Positions 45,340-54,199 are shown, counted from the stretch's first letter. The stretch: DNA of 64,000 nucleotides from Feifania hominis (GCF_014384765.1 NZ_JACRSP010000002.1:248001-312000); one strand, 5' to 3'. The notes: generated by a model not told the origin, from the sequence alone. Numbers and translations: made by a program.

Positions 45340-45352
45340 TTACAGTTTGTAA
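45340..45352. promoter_or_regulatory. Operator-like dyad upstream of the XRE gene
   Basis: TTACA and TGTAA flank GTT, followed by a further partial half site (ATGTAAA). Plausible autoregulatory site. Confidence 0.45.
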
Positions 45353-45375
45353 AATGTAAACGGCCAAAAAACGAC

Positions 45376-45404
45376 TTGCAATCTCTTTCTACAAAAGTTA
45401 CAAT
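45376..45404 (+). promoter_or_regulatory. Sigma-A promoter of pduL
   Basis: TTGCAA at 45376-45381 and TACAAT at 45399-45404 are 17 bases apart. Confidence 0.78.
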
Positions 45405-45451
45405 AAGATCAGTTGAAAACACACCAATTTAAACATAGGAGATTGACAGCC

Positions 45452-46024
45452 ATGAGTGATAAAACCGTTTTGATCGAGACGTCCGCCCGCCATCTTCATC
45501 TCTCCGATGCAGACCTTGCCACTCTCTTCGGCGAGGGCTATACCCTGACCGTGAAAAAAGAGCTCTCCCAGCCCGGCCAGTTCGCCTGCGCCGAAAAAGT
45601 TCAGGTCGTCGGCCCCAAGGGGGCTCTCAACATGTCCATTCTCGGGCCGACCCGCAAGGCGACCCAGATCGAGGTGTCCGCAACCGACGCACGTACGCTC
45701 GGTGTGACGCCGCCTGTCCGTGAGTCCGGCGACATCGCCGGCTCCGCCCCCTGCAAGCTCGTCGGTCCCAAAGGTGAGATTGATCTCAAAGAGGGGGTCA
45801 TCATTGCCAAGCGCCACATCCATATGACCACGGCTGATGCCGAGGCGTTCGGTGTGAAAGATAAGGACATTGTCTGCGTCGACTTCAAGGGACCGCGCGG
45901 CGTCTGCTTCCATGAGACGGTCGTGCGCGTGAGCGACAGCTATGCGCTCGCCATGCACATTGACACGGACGAAGCCAACGCCGCCGGCATCTCCGGCAAC
46001 GTCGAGGGCGTTCTTCTGAAGTAA
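45452..46024 (+). CDS. pduL: PduL-type phosphotransacylase (phosphate propanoyltransferase)
   Basis: The 190-residue protein has the two PduL beta-barrel repeats with zinc-site histidines: ARHLHLSDADLATLFGEG near the start and IIAKRHIHMTTADAEAFGVKDKD in the second half. VQVVGPKGALNMSILGPTRKATQIEVSATDARTLGV lies between. The family interconverts acyl-CoA and acyl-phosphate. It has no N-terminal microcompartment-targeting extension and no shell genes nearby, so it probably serves as the cytosolic phosphotransacetylase for acetate formation. It is a single-gene unit with its own promoter and terminator. Confidence 0.92.
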   Translation: MSDKTVLIETSARHLHLSDADLATLFGEGYTLTVKKELSQPGQFACAEKVQVVGPKGALNMSILGPTRKATQIEVSATDARTLGVTPPVRESGDIAGSAPCKLVGPKGEIDLKEGVIIAKRHIHMTTADAEAFGVKDKDIVCVDFKGPRGVCFHETVVRVSDSYALAMHIDTDEANAAGISGNVEGVLLK

Positions 46025-46044
46025 AACAATCCATTCGCCTATTG

Positions 46045-46074
46045 AAAGCGGCCCGGATTTACCGGGCCGCTTTT
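46045..46074. terminator. Terminator between pduL and the beta-helix gene
   Basis: AAAGCGGCCCGG and CCGGGCCGCTTT pair around ATTTA; T-rich on both sides. Confidence 0.85.
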
Positions 46075-46094
46075 CTATTGACTGTAGTGAACTG

Positions 46095-48062
46095 TCACGG
46101 CTGCGCCTGCGGCGGATCCTCTGTGTCTCCGGGCATACGGCCCGGCCTCTGTCCACCTGCTGCATCCCCTCTGGCGGGACGCTCGCCGCCCGGCTGTGTC
46201 GAACCGTCAGGCGGATTTTCTCCGCCGGGCGTTGTCTGCCCATCGGGCGGCTGCCGGTCACCGCCAGCCCCCGGCCCTCTGCCGAAGCCCCCGGCTGCGC
46301 TGCCGATGGTCACAGATGCAGCGGTGAGCTCCGCTTCACCGACAAGTTTTGCCTGCGCCACATCGCCGCCATCGCACAGACCGCCTGTCACAACAGCTCC
46401 CGCGCTTCCCCCGGCGTAGGCGCGGCAGGTTTCACCGGAGGACAGAGCCGGCAGGCTTACCACTGCCGACTGCCAACTCTTGACCGGCACATAGCACAGC
46501 AGTACGTTTCCCTCGTCGTCGGTCAGCTGTACAGGTGTGCCGGCGCTCTGCTGTTCCTCGGCAATTATGAGCACTGCGGGCTGCGTGGAGCCACTTGAAA
46601 CACTCTGAGCCATCTGCGCGCTGCCCACCGCGACCAGCGTTCCACCGGATATTTCAAACACACCGTCGTAGTCAATCGCCCCGTCGCCACCCTCTGTCGG
46701 ACCATCTACCAGAACTGTTCCCCCTGTAATGTAGATGGACCCATTGGCATCGAGGCCGTCGCCCTGGGCGTTGACAGTCACAGTCCCACCGGAGACAGTG
46801 AGCCGGTCCGCAGAAGAACCCGACTGGAAGCGATCGCTTCTTCTTCCGCTGGCAGGCGTTGCATCGTTGCCTCCGGCGACATTGATTCCGTCGTCTGACG
46901 CCACAATGGCAATGCTGCCGCCGGAGATGGAAATCTGCGCACTCTCCATTCCCTCATAACTCTGCGTGACGGCAATGTCTCCGCCGGAGACCGTAAGAAC
47001 GCTGTCTGCGTGTATGCCGTCGTCGCCGGTACTCAGAGAGAGTGTTCCCCCCTCCACTGCGATGGAGGAGTTGCTGTGCAGCGCATCATCATAGGAGTCA
47101 ATGACGAAGCTCCCGCCGCGGATGGTGAGCGTGTCGGTCGCCTTGATGCCCTTGGCGCTCGCCTCGTCATCTCCGGCCGAATTGCCGCTGCCGCCGCCCG
47201 CTGTGATGGTAAAGTCTCCGCCAGTGATCAGAATGGATCGCTCTGCCTGAATTCCATCGCCACCGCATGTGAGTGTGAAACTGCCGTCGTCGATTACAAT
47301 GGAACCCTTTGACGCATCGGTATCGTTGGTTGATTTGATTGCGTCGTCCACCGCCTCGAGATGGAGTTCGCCACCCCGTACGGCCACAAGATCGCGGCCC
47401 ATGACCGCGTCATCCGCCGCCGTCACCGTTACGTTCCCTGACACAACTCTCAGATCGTCCCGACTCACAATGCCGTTGTTGTAATTGCCCTCCACATGGA
47501 GGCTTCCCAATCCGTTGATGGTCAAATCGTCCTTTGCGAAGAGCGCTGCATTCGGCTCGTCGTCTCCCTCGGTCTCATAGACGTACTGAGTGCCGTCCGA
47601 GAGGCGGTTTTCACTCCCCTCGGCGAGGATGATGACGGTTTTGGCCGCCTTTTTGCTGTAGAGAGCGGCGCTCGTCTCACAGTGGATGGCCACGCCGTCG
47701 AGTACCAGGCGCACAAGCGCCGTGTCGGGCGCGTCAATCACCACCGAACCGTCACTCAGCGTGCCGCGCAGCACATAGGTGCCCCCTGCCGAGATGAGCA
47801 CACCGCCCTCCTGCGCCGCTGCGCCGGGGCCGCTGACGGTGCTATCACCGTCTGCAAGTGTGATGACCGTACATGTCTCTTCGGTCCATTTGTCATTCAA
47901 ATCGTCGCTGTCATAGCTCGCCTCCGGCACAACACCCGTCTGTACCGGTGTATCCTGCGTCTCTGCGTTCGTCGTCTCCCCGTCTGCCGGCGCGCCCGAG
48001 CAGGCCGTCAGCATCAGGCAGAGCGCGATAGCAAGAGCCAGCAGTCTCTTTGTCTGTTTCAT
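46095..48062 (-). CDS. Beta-helix lipoprotein of the Cthe_2159/DUF4353 carbohydrate-binding type
   Basis: The 655-residue protein has a lipoprotein signal (LALAIALCLMLTAC, Cys21). A right-handed beta-helix of many GGxxxIxxxDDGI-like turns follows (SGNVTVTAADDAVMGRDLVAVRGGELHLEAVDDAIKSTND, SFVIDSYDDALHSNSSIAVEGGTLSLSTGDDGIHADS), the hallmark of the Cthe_2159 family, one member of which binds acidic polysaccharide. The last 65 residues are Gly/Pro-rich. ATG at 48062 follows GGGAGAG; ATG at 48077 overlaps the previous stop and is possible. It is third in an operon after VTC and DUF4956 genes. Confidence 0.87.
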   Translation of the reverse strand: MKQTKRLLALAIALCLMLTACSGAPADGETTNAETQDTPVQTGVVPEASYDSDDLNDKWTEETCTVITLADGDSTVSGPGAAAQEGGVLISAGGTYVLRGTLSDGSVVIDAPDTALVRLVLDGVAIHCETSAALYSKKAAKTVIILAEGSENRLSDGTQYVYETEGDDEPNAALFAKDDLTINGLGSLHVEGNYNNGIVSRDDLRVVSGNVTVTAADDAVMGRDLVAVRGGELHLEAVDDAIKSTNDTDASKGSIVIDDGSFTLTCGGDGIQAERSILITGGDFTITAGGGSGNSAGDDEASAKGIKATDTLTIRGGSFVIDSYDDALHSNSSIAVEGGTLSLSTGDDGIHADSVLTVSGGDIAVTQSYEGMESAQISISGGSIAIVASDDGINVAGGNDATPASGRRSDRFQSGSSADRLTVSGGTVTVNAQGDGLDANGSIYITGGTVLVDGPTEGGDGAIDYDGVFEISGGTLVAVGSAQMAQSVSSGSTQPAVLIIAEEQQSAGTPVQLTDDEGNVLLCYVPVKSWQSAVVSLPALSSGETCRAYAGGSAGAVVTGGLCDGGDVAQAKLVGEAELTAASVTIGSAAGGFGRGPGAGGDRQPPDGQTTPGGENPPDGSTQPGGERPARGDAAGGQRPGRMPGDTEDPPQAQP

Positions 48063-48073
48063 ATTCTCTCCCA

Positions 48074-48745
48074 TCATAGCTCCTCTCCCGAGGGGCGGAT
48101 TTTCGCGCAGCAGACGGTCAAATTTCCGTTTCTGCAGCGGATCTCATCCATCATCTGTTTTACGCTTGCACCATGGCGCAGGCGAATGTGGTAGGTCAGC
48201 TCAAACATGCTGCCGAGATTGGTGGTCTTCACCCGTTCCAGCTCTGCCCGGGTCATATACTGCTCAAAAATATCGTCAAAGACGCCCTCATAGTCGAGCT
48301 GCTCGGGAATGGTCACGCGCAGCTCTCTCTCGTCGCTGTGCGGCTGCGCAAAGCTCACAGCGTTCAGCAGCACGAGCACAGCTCCCACTGCGGCGGTCAT
48401 CACGGCGGCAAAGCCCAGGTACCCCATACCGGTCGCGAGACCCACGGCCATGGCAAAAAAGACGCAGGCGATTTCCCGGGCGCCGCCGGGCGCGGAACGA
48501 AAGCGCACCAGGCTGAACGTACCGAGGACAGCGACCGATGTGCCGAGATTGCCGCTTGCCATCATGATGACGCACTGCACCAGAGCAGGCAATACCACCA
48601 GTGTAACTGCCAGCCCCCTCGAGCCCCCTGCCCTGCCGTAGAGATAGATCAGTGCCACCACCAGTCCGAGCAGAATGGATGCGCCTGTGCAGAGCAGAGC
48701 GCTGACCACAGTCAGCCCGCCCGTAGTCAGGACACTTGCAAACAT
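48074..48745 (-). CDS. DUF4956 membrane protein
   Basis: The 223-residue protein has four membrane spans in its first 135 residues (VVSALLCTGASILLGLVVALIYLYG, LVVLPALVQCVIMMASGNLG, EIACVFFAMAVGLATGMGYLG, VMTAAVGAVLVLLNAVSF), the DUF4956 motif SFSLVRFRSAPGG-like segment (FSLVRFRSAPGGAREIA), and a cytoplasmic C-terminal domain. It overlaps the VTC gene by 19 bases. DUF4956 genes commonly lie beside VTC-domain polymerases; their role is unknown. Confidence 0.9.
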   Translation of the reverse strand: MFASVLTTGGLTVVSALLCTGASILLGLVVALIYLYGRAGGSRGLAVTLVVLPALVQCVIMMASGNLGTSVAVLGTFSLVRFRSAPGGAREIACVFFAMAVGLATGMGYLGFAAVMTAAVGAVLVLLNAVSFAQPHSDERELRVTIPEQLDYEGVFDDIFEQYMTRAELERVKTTNLGSMFELTYHIRLRHGASVKQMMDEIRCRNGNLTVCCAKIRPSGEEL

Positions 48746-49449
48746 GTTTGTTTCCCCCGTTTCATTGTTTCTCTCGCCGCAAAGGCGTTGCCGTACTTGG
48801 AAAATGAGACGGGCCTTACCTGCATTTCACACAGAAGGCGCGTCAGCCAGAGCGGCAGCGCATCCGGTGTCTTAATTTCAAGCAGCCGCCAGTGTGGTCC
48901 AAACAGCGGCTCTCCCTCAGATCCCAATGCGAGGTCGAGCCTCTCCCACCGTGCACGAAGACCCTGGTCCACCGTCAGTCGAAGGCCCGGCTGGTCCGTC
49001 CCGTCAAAGGCGCTGCGCTCATAGCTGAGAATACACTTTGCAACAGGGTGGTACAGCGAGAGAAAGTAGCCGATTTCCCGCTCAATCTGCCCGTCAGCGA
49101 TATCCTGTCGGCCCGCGAGTATCTCGCGCGCCCGCCCGAGCTCCAGTTCCGTTCGGCGCTTGTAGACAACGCCGCTGATCTTGCGCTTCATTTCCAGAAA
49201 GACCCGGTCCGATTCATCCGGTGCACCGTAGCTGCGAAGACGCAGCTTTTCCTTGAAAACCGGCCGTTCCATTGATCGACGCACCAGCAGGTCATCGGGT
49301 GTGTCACAGTAACAGTTTAAAACCGTGTACCGGCCGTATGCATTCGGTTGAATGTGCGGACTGCACGCCTCCAGAAAGCGCGCACACTGCTCGGCACTCA
49401 GAAGATATTTCTTCTCCATGCGTCGAAAGACATACACGGGCTGTGTCAT
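48727..49449 (-). CDS. VTC-domain polyphosphate polymerase-like protein
   Basis: The 240-residue protein matches the VTC tunnel domain: FRRMEKKYLLSAEQCARF with the RxExK pattern, YTVLNCYCDTPDDLLVRRSME, KEKLRLRSYG, VFLEMKRKISGVVYKRR, SYERSAFDG, LRLTVDQGLRAR and LLEIKTPDALPLWL. Basic and acidic residues in these segments bind polyphosphate and metal. In yeast, Vtc4 makes polyphosphate from ATP. ATG at 49449 follows AAAAGAGGTG. It leads a three-gene operon with DUF4956 and the beta-helix lipoprotein. Confidence 0.92.
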   Translation of the reverse strand: MTQPVYVFRRMEKKYLLSAEQCARFLEACSPHIQPNAYGRYTVLNCYCDTPDDLLVRRSMERPVFKEKLRLRSYGAPDESDRVFLEMKRKISGVVYKRRTELELGRAREILAGRQDIADGQIEREIGYFLSLYHPVAKCILSYERSAFDGTDQPGLRLTVDQGLRARWERLDLALGSEGEPLFGPHWRLLEIKTPDALPLWLTRLLCEMQVRPVSFSKYGNAFAARETMKRGKQTCLQVS

Positions 49450-49536
49450 GGCAAACACCTCTTTTCTTTTGCTTCTTCTCCATCATACCCGGCTGTTGCG
49501 TATGTTTCGGGGAAACGAGGTGTAGTTTTTGTGAAA

Positions 49537-49565
49537 AAAAGAGAGCGGAAAATCCGCTCTCTTTT
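49537..49565. terminator. Terminator after the FMN reductase-like gene
   Basis: AAAAGAGAGCGGA and TCCGCTCTCTTTT pair around AAA. It lies between two minus-strand operons. Confidence 0.85.
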
Positions 49566-49575
49566 CTCTCTTCTA

Positions 49576-50136
49576 TTATTTTGAATAGGACCACTCCGGC
49601 ATGCGCCGGGCTGCCTCACGGATGGCCGGCAGCATATATTCGCGGCTGCGCTTCATCACCGGCAGATAGTCGAAAGGCTCCATTTTGTTCTGCTTTGCAA
49701 ACTCCTCAAACAGGTGCAGGCACGAGAGTGTCCCGTGGCCGCTGCCGCCCGCCGCCGCAACAAAGAGGAACTTTTTGTCTGACAGGCCGCTGCCGCCCGG
49801 ACGCAGCGCCTGACAGCGGCGCAGCTTATTGAGAAAATCCGCCGCAATTTCAGTTGGCTGCCACCAGTAAACCGCCGTGACAAAAACTGTGCCGTCCGCT
49901 GCGAGCACCTTGTCCTGCAGCTCGTTGAAAGGGTCGTCCGCGACGCAGCGGCTCTCCTTTCGACACTTACCCCAGCCGCTGCCGCAGCCGTAGCAGGTCG
50001 AGAACCTGTAGTCGTAGAGATTGACAATCTCAACCTCGCAGCCCGCCTCGCGCAGTCCCTCGGCCGCCGCGGCGCCGCAGGAGGCCGTCAGGCCCTCCCG
50101 ATTGGGGCTTGCCGTGATCACAAGATACTTGTTCAT
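49576..50136 (-). CDS. NADPH-dependent FMN reductase/flavodoxin-fold oxidoreductase
   Basis: The 186-residue protein starts MNKYLVITASPNREGLTASCG, the phosphate-binding loop of the flavodoxin fold. Next come YGCGSGWGKCRKESRCVADDPFNELQDKVLAADGTVFVTAVYWWQPTEIAADFLNKLRRC, with the cysteine cluster seen in iron-sulfur-linked flavoproteins, and AAAGGSGHGTL. It likely transfers electrons through FMN. It overlaps the preceding membrane-protein gene by ATGA. Confidence 0.87.
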   Translation of the reverse strand: MNKYLVITASPNREGLTASCGAAAAEGLREAGCEVEIVNLYDYRFSTCYGCGSGWGKCRKESRCVADDPFNELQDKVLAADGTVFVTAVYWWQPTEIAADFLNKLRRCQALRPGGSGLSDKKFLFVAAAGGSGHGTLSCLHLFEEFAKQNKMEPFDYLPVMKRSREYMLPAIREAARRMPEWSYSK

Positions 50137-50726
50137 AACGATCCCTCCGTTTTTTCAATTGGAAAATATTCCAGCCCGTCAAGCTGTTTTTGAGTCTGCC
50201 AGAACAGCGCCATCAGCAGCGCCGATGCCGCGACACCACATAGAGCCGTTGGAATGGTGAGAACGCTCGCGAGTGTCGGCAGCAAAACGCCCATTATGAG
50301 AAGCACTCCCGAGGCCGCCGTCACGACGGTGTAGACTGCGCTGCGTGTCTCGGCCTTTGTTTTGAGCTCCGCCATACCCACGTTCTGCGCAAGCTGTGAG
50401 ATCCCAAGGCAGATGTTGCGCGCAATCACAATACAAAAACCGGTCTGAAACAGCGCCAGCAAAATCGCAAGCACCGCGTCCATGCTCATACTGAGAATGT
50501 CCGCCACCGACAGCAGCGCCATCACAATGGCGTACTTCTGCGCCACGGCAAAGGCCAGCGTGTACTTCTTGAGCGTAGTCAGGCCGTTCGTGATGAGCAG
50601 AAAGCCAATGATGTCGGGCAGAAGATCGAAACCGCCTACACGCACGTCGAACAAAATGAACAGATATCCCCAGAAGACAAAGAGCAACCCCCGCATCTCG
50701 AGGCGAGGTGTCGTGTGTTCCGCCAT
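50133..50726 (-). CDS. Membrane protein of unknown function
   Basis: The 197-residue protein has about five hydrophobic spans (GLLFVFWGYLFILFDV, LLPDIIGFLLITNGL, VMALLSVADILSMSMDAVLAILLALFQTGFCIVIA, VTAASGVLLIMGVLLPTLASVL, LCGVAASALLMALFW). ATG at 50726 follows AAAGGGGAT. No motif was recognised. It sits between the zinc-ribbon gene and the flavoprotein gene on one strand. Confidence 0.72.
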   Translation of the reverse strand: MAEHTTPRLEMRGLLFVFWGYLFILFDVRVGGFDLLPDIIGFLLITNGLTTLKKYTLAFAVAQKYAIVMALLSVADILSMSMDAVLAILLALFQTGFCIVIARNICLGISQLAQNVGMAELKTKAETRSAVYTVVTAASGVLLIMGVLLPTLASVLTIPTALCGVAASALLMALFWQTQKQLDGLEYFPIEKTEGSL

Positions 50727-50749
50727 AAACCAATCCCCTTTCCGCAAAG

Positions 50750-51349
50750 TCAGGATATTCTCTGAAACATCGAGCCGTCTAAGTAGAGGGTGTCGCCCTC
50801 GAGAAAAAACGTCATATCCTCGGGCTCCTCATCGTAGGCAGCCGGCGGAATGATCCGTATGCGATCCTCCGAGAGGATTTTGTAGCCCCCTTTGATAGAC
50901 CGCATGCCGCTGGAAACGACCAGCGCACCATCTTTTTTAAATTCCATATACCCGTTTCCGTAGACCGGCTCCCATTTTCCAACAATGGGGTGGCCTTTCC
51001 CAAAGGGTTTCCAGATAAAGAGCATCAAAATCAGAAGCACGGCCGCGGCCAGAATACCGACAACTCTGTAGCTGAGCTTCTTTCCCTCTGTGGACGGCTG
51101 CTGCTCTGGTGCCGTCGCAGAGACTGTCGGATCCGTGTAGGCGGGCGCATAGGTCACCGCAGCCTCTGCTTCCCTGCTGCGTGCGCGCACCGGCGTCTCG
51201 CCCCCATAATTTGGAGCATACTCCCGCACATCGCTCTGTACGATACGGCTGTCATTTCCCCCCTGTGCGGCGCCGCAGTTTGGACAGAACTTTGCATCTC
51301 TGTCAACCTGTGTTCCGCACTCGGTGCAAAACTTGATTCCCTCTCCCAT
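50750..51349 (-). CDS. Zinc-ribbon membrane protein
   Basis: The 199-residue protein begins with a double CxxC zinc ribbon (FCTECGTQVDRDAKFCPNCGAAQ). A disordered stretch and one membrane span (VVGILAAAVLLILMLFIW) follow, then an outer lipocalin-like beta domain (GKWEPVYGNGYMEFKKDGALVVSSGMRSIKGGYKILSEDRIRI). This is a frequent Firmicutes layout of unknown role. It is the first gene of the three-gene operon. Confidence 0.8.
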   Translation of the reverse strand: MGEGIKFCTECGTQVDRDAKFCPNCGAAQGGNDSRIVQSDVREYAPNYGGETPVRARSREAEAAVTYAPAYTDPTVSATAPEQQPSTEGKKLSYRVVGILAAAVLLILMLFIWKPFGKGHPIVGKWEPVYGNGYMEFKKDGALVVSSGMRSIKGGYKILSEDRIRIIPPAAYDEEPEDMTFFLEGDTLYLDGSMFQRIS

Positions 51350-51536
51350 AGAACTCCCTCCTTTTTACCATTCTACTTGCTTTCACCCGTTTTTTCAATC
51401 ACACGATCAAAAAACAATCACGGCGGGATCCATCAGAGGGAGAGCTCCCTGCGTTTCAGGCTGCATTTTACAAAAAATGAATACACTTTGTGGCAAATGT
51501 GGTATCATAAAGAAAAATGACACCAGGAGGGACACC

Positions 51537-52316
51537 ATGGAACACTATGCGGAACTCGCGCGCGACGGCCTCGTGCTTCGCGGCATGCTCCATTTGCCGG
51601 ATGAGGACGACGGAGCAAAGACCCCTTTTGTCGTTCTGTTTCACGGCTTTCGCGGCGAACGCAATGAGAAGTACTTCATGCACACCGAGCTCTCCCGCCG
51701 CCTGAGCCGCGCGGGTATCGGCAGTGTGCGCTTCGACTTTGCGGGCAGCGGCGAGAGCGACGGCCGCTTTGAGGATATGACATTCGGCGGCGAGCTTGCC
51801 GACGCCGCGGTCATCTTAAACTATGTGCGCTCCATGCCCTTTGTCGACCAGAGCCGCGTGGCGCTGCACGGTATGAGCATGGGCGGTGCAGTTGCGGCCG
51901 TTACCGCCTCGCGCGAAGAGGGGATTCGCGCGCTGAGCCTCTGGGCCCCGGCGCTGACCATCGACGAGAAAACCCGCGGCGGGCAAGTCGGCGGTGTCGA
52001 CGTCACCGACATTGATCAACTTGGCAGCGTCAACGCTGCAGGGCTGCGCGTCGGCGCCGGTTTCTGCCGCGATATGCGCGAACGCGACATTCTTTCTGAG
52101 GCGGTACGCTACGGCGGTCCCATCCAGATTGTCCACGGCGACAGCGATCAATCCGTGCCGCTGAGTGTATCACAGCGCTACTGCGAACTGCTCGGCGGCC
52201 GGGCGGAGCTCTGCGTACTGCCGGGCGTGGGCCACGGCTTTGAGGATGCCGACCTGCGCGAGACGCTCTATAAACAGACCGTGGATTTCCTCTGCCGGGA
52301 GCTGCTCGGCCGATAA
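51537..52316 (+). CDS. Alpha/beta hydrolase (cinnamoyl/acyl esterase-like)
   Basis: The 259-residue protein has LRGMLHLPDEDDGAKTPFVVLFHGFRGERNE with the oxyanion HGF, the nucleophile GMSMGGAVAAV, the Asp in QIVHGDSDQSVPL and the His in LPGVGHGFEDADL, a full catalytic triad. The layout resembles small feruloyl/cinnamoyl esterases. ATG at 51537 follows CAGGAGGG; the frame is open further upstream without support. It precedes the ATP-grasp gene by 21 bases. Confidence 0.88.
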   Translation: MEHYAELARDGLVLRGMLHLPDEDDGAKTPFVVLFHGFRGERNEKYFMHTELSRRLSRAGIGSVRFDFAGSGESDGRFEDMTFGGELADAAVILNYVRSMPFVDQSRVALHGMSMGGAVAAVTASREEGIRALSLWAPALTIDEKTRGGQVGGVDVTDIDQLGSVNAAGLRVGAGFCRDMRERDILSEAVRYGGPIQIVHGDSDQSVPLSVSQRYCELLGGRAELCVLPGVGHGFEDADLRETLYKQTVDFLCRELLGR

Positions 52317-52337
52317 CAGAGATTGGATGTGTGAGTC

Positions 52338-53330
52338 TTGTCAAACAAAATCAAGGTGCTGCTCTCCCGCGTGGGCGACACCAACTTCAAAGCCGCCTTT
52401 TCCAACATCCGGGCCGACGCCAGGGCCTCTCACCGGCTCACGCCGGTCGTGGCCTGCGACACCTTTTTGAGCATGCTCAAATACGGCTGTGCGTTCTCCG
52501 ACTACCATCTGTTTCACTTCTACGAAAAGAACGCCTCACAGCGGGCGGCCTTTTTGACGCTGACCGAGAACAACCGTCTCATTCAGGCGCTCAACAACGT
52601 GGCCTATCGCCCTGTCTTTGAGGCGAAGACGCGCTTTGCCAGAGAATTTGCGCCCTATTTGCACCGCGACTGCCTGCTGCTCGCCGGCAGCGGCGACAAT
52701 GAAGTTCTCGCGTTTTTACAGCGCCATGGCGTCGTCTTTGCCAAGCGGGACTTTGCCTTTGGAGGCAAGGGAGTAAAGCGCCTGAGCGTCGGCGACTTTT
52801 CCGGGGAAGAGGCTCTGGTTCGGTATCTGCGCGAGGAAAAATACGACCTCATCGAGGAGCTCATCGACCAGCACCCGGCGCTTTCGGCATTCTGCCCGAC
52901 TTCGGTTAATACCGTGCGCATTGCGACCATCCTCGACGGGGATGAAATCGCCGTTCCCTATGCCATTTTCCGCTGCGGTCGAGACGGTGATGTGGACAAC
53001 GTCAGCTCCGGCGGCTTCTCGGCCAACATCGACCCCGTAAGCGGCGTGATCATAAGTTCCGCCATGTCCCGCGGGGAGGAGCGCTGCGAGACCCACCCGG
53101 TCACGGGCGCAGTGTTTCGCGGGTTTCAGATGCCAATGTGGGACAGAGTGCTCGAACTCGTTCGCGAGGCGGCCAAAATCTGTCCCGAAGTGCGCTATGT
53201 GGGGTGGGATGTCGCCTACAACCACGACGGGCCGCTGCTCGTCGAAGGAAACTACCACCCGGGACACATGGCCTTTCAGCTCTGTGATCTGACCGGCCGA
53301 AAGCATCTCTTTGAAAAATATCTGAAATAG
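52338..53330 (+). CDS. ATP-grasp enzyme of the sugar-transfer-associated (ATPgrasp_ST) type
   Basis: The 330-residue protein starts at TTG. It shows VVFAKRDFAFGGKGVKRLSVGDF (ATP-binding Lys and Gly loop), YDLIEELIDQHPALSAFCPTSVNTVRIATILDGDEI, SSGGFSANIDPVSGVI and a final VGWDVAYNHDGPLLVEGNYHPGHMAFQ with the Mg-binding Glu and Asn. This matches ATPgrasp_ST proteins, which occur near capsule and teichuronic acid genes. The reaction, ATP-driven ligation to a carboxylate, has an unknown substrate. Confidence 0.85.
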   Translation: MSNKIKVLLSRVGDTNFKAAFSNIRADARASHRLTPVVACDTFLSMLKYGCAFSDYHLFHFYEKNASQRAAFLTLTENNRLIQALNNVAYRPVFEAKTRFAREFAPYLHRDCLLLAGSGDNEVLAFLQRHGVVFAKRDFAFGGKGVKRLSVGDFSGEEALVRYLREEKYDLIEELIDQHPALSAFCPTSVNTVRIATILDGDEIAVPYAIFRCGRDGDVDNVSSGGFSANIDPVSGVIISSAMSRGEERCETHPVTGAVFRGFQMPMWDRVLELVREAAKICPEVRYVGWDVAYNHDGPLLVEGNYHPGHMAFQLCDLTGRKHLFEKYLK

Positions 53331-53366
53331 AGAGACCGCTCCGAAATGGAGCGGTCTCTTTCTCTC
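53331..53366. terminator. Terminator between the ATP-grasp and bactofilin genes
   Basis: AGAGACCGCTCC and GGAGCGGTCTCT pair around GAAAT. It lies between convergent genes and can serve both. Confidence 0.86.
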
Positions 53367-53371
53367 TTCTC

Positions 53372-54010
53372 TTATTTCTTTGCCAGATCCTCAAAATCGG
53401 TCTCGCCGTTTTCAATGCGCACATCTCCGCGCAGCTTTGCCCCCTCGCTGACCGAGATGAGCTTTGCCGAGAGATTGCCCAGAAGCACTGCCTCCGGCCC
53501 GATGGCTGCACGGTTTTGCACCGCCAGGTTCCCTTTGACGCGCCCCTCCAAAAAAAGGTTTTCCGCCGCAACATCGCCATAGAGGGTCGATGCGCTGTCG
53601 AGCTTCACGGCGCCAGACGCGCTGAGATTTCCCTCGTGGCTCGCGCCCGTCAGATCAATGTTGCGCCCGCGGGTATCGCCGATGACCTCGCCGCTCACGC
53701 GCACATTCCCCTGCGCCTCCAGATTGCCGTGCAGACTTCCCGCCACTTCGACGTCGCCATCCGAACGGATCTCGCCGACGACGGTCGTTCCCCGCGCAAT
53801 TTTTGTGATCTCGGGCGGCTGCAGCGGAATCACATCGCCCGCCGATTCGGGCTCGGTGCTGTAAGGCACCTGCGCGTCGGCCTCGGCAGCCGCGGCGCCC
53901 TGCTCCTGCGGCTCATGACCGGTGGTTTCAAATTGGATTTCTTTCTCCGGCTCGCCGTTTCGGCGAAACGCGCTCTTAACCGAAGATAAGAAGTTTGTCT
54001 GTTCGCTCAT
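53372..54010 (-). CDS. Bactofilin family polymer-forming protein
   Basis: The 212-residue protein has a flexible acidic N-terminus of about 65 residues and a bactofilin beta-helix (TKIARGTTVVGEIRSDGDVEVAGSLHGNLEAQGNVRVSGEVIGD and further similar turns). Bactofilins self-assemble into non-nucleotide filaments that help shape the cell. It is a single gene. Confidence 0.92.
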   Translation of the reverse strand: MSEQTNFLSSVKSAFRRNGEPEKEIQFETTGHEPQEQGAAAAEADAQVPYSTEPESAGDVIPLQPPEITKIARGTTVVGEIRSDGDVEVAGSLHGNLEAQGNVRVSGEVIGDTRGRNIDLTGASHEGNLSASGAVKLDSASTLYGDVAAENLFLEGRVKGNLAVQNRAAIGPEAVLLGNLSAKLISVSEGAKLRGDVRIENGETDFEDLAKK

Positions 54011-54199
54011 GTGACTATCCCCTTCCGGTGTCGGCCCACGGGCCGGCGATTTTGCCAGAAATCGCTCAGATTGGTTCTATTATCCTATTTTTTGGGCCAA
54101 AGCGCAAGTATTTCACCAAAAAAGGGCGAGAATAGCGGCTATTTTTCGCGAAAACAGGCGAAAAGTGGGGAATGAAGACTGTCGGCTCCTACCGGGAAC

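Noticed and set aside
54128..54165. Possible third copy of the palindromic intergenic repeat (AATAGCGGCTATT)
   Set aside because: It shares only a short palindrome with copy B and lacks the long stem and the ATAGAATAG-CGC block.
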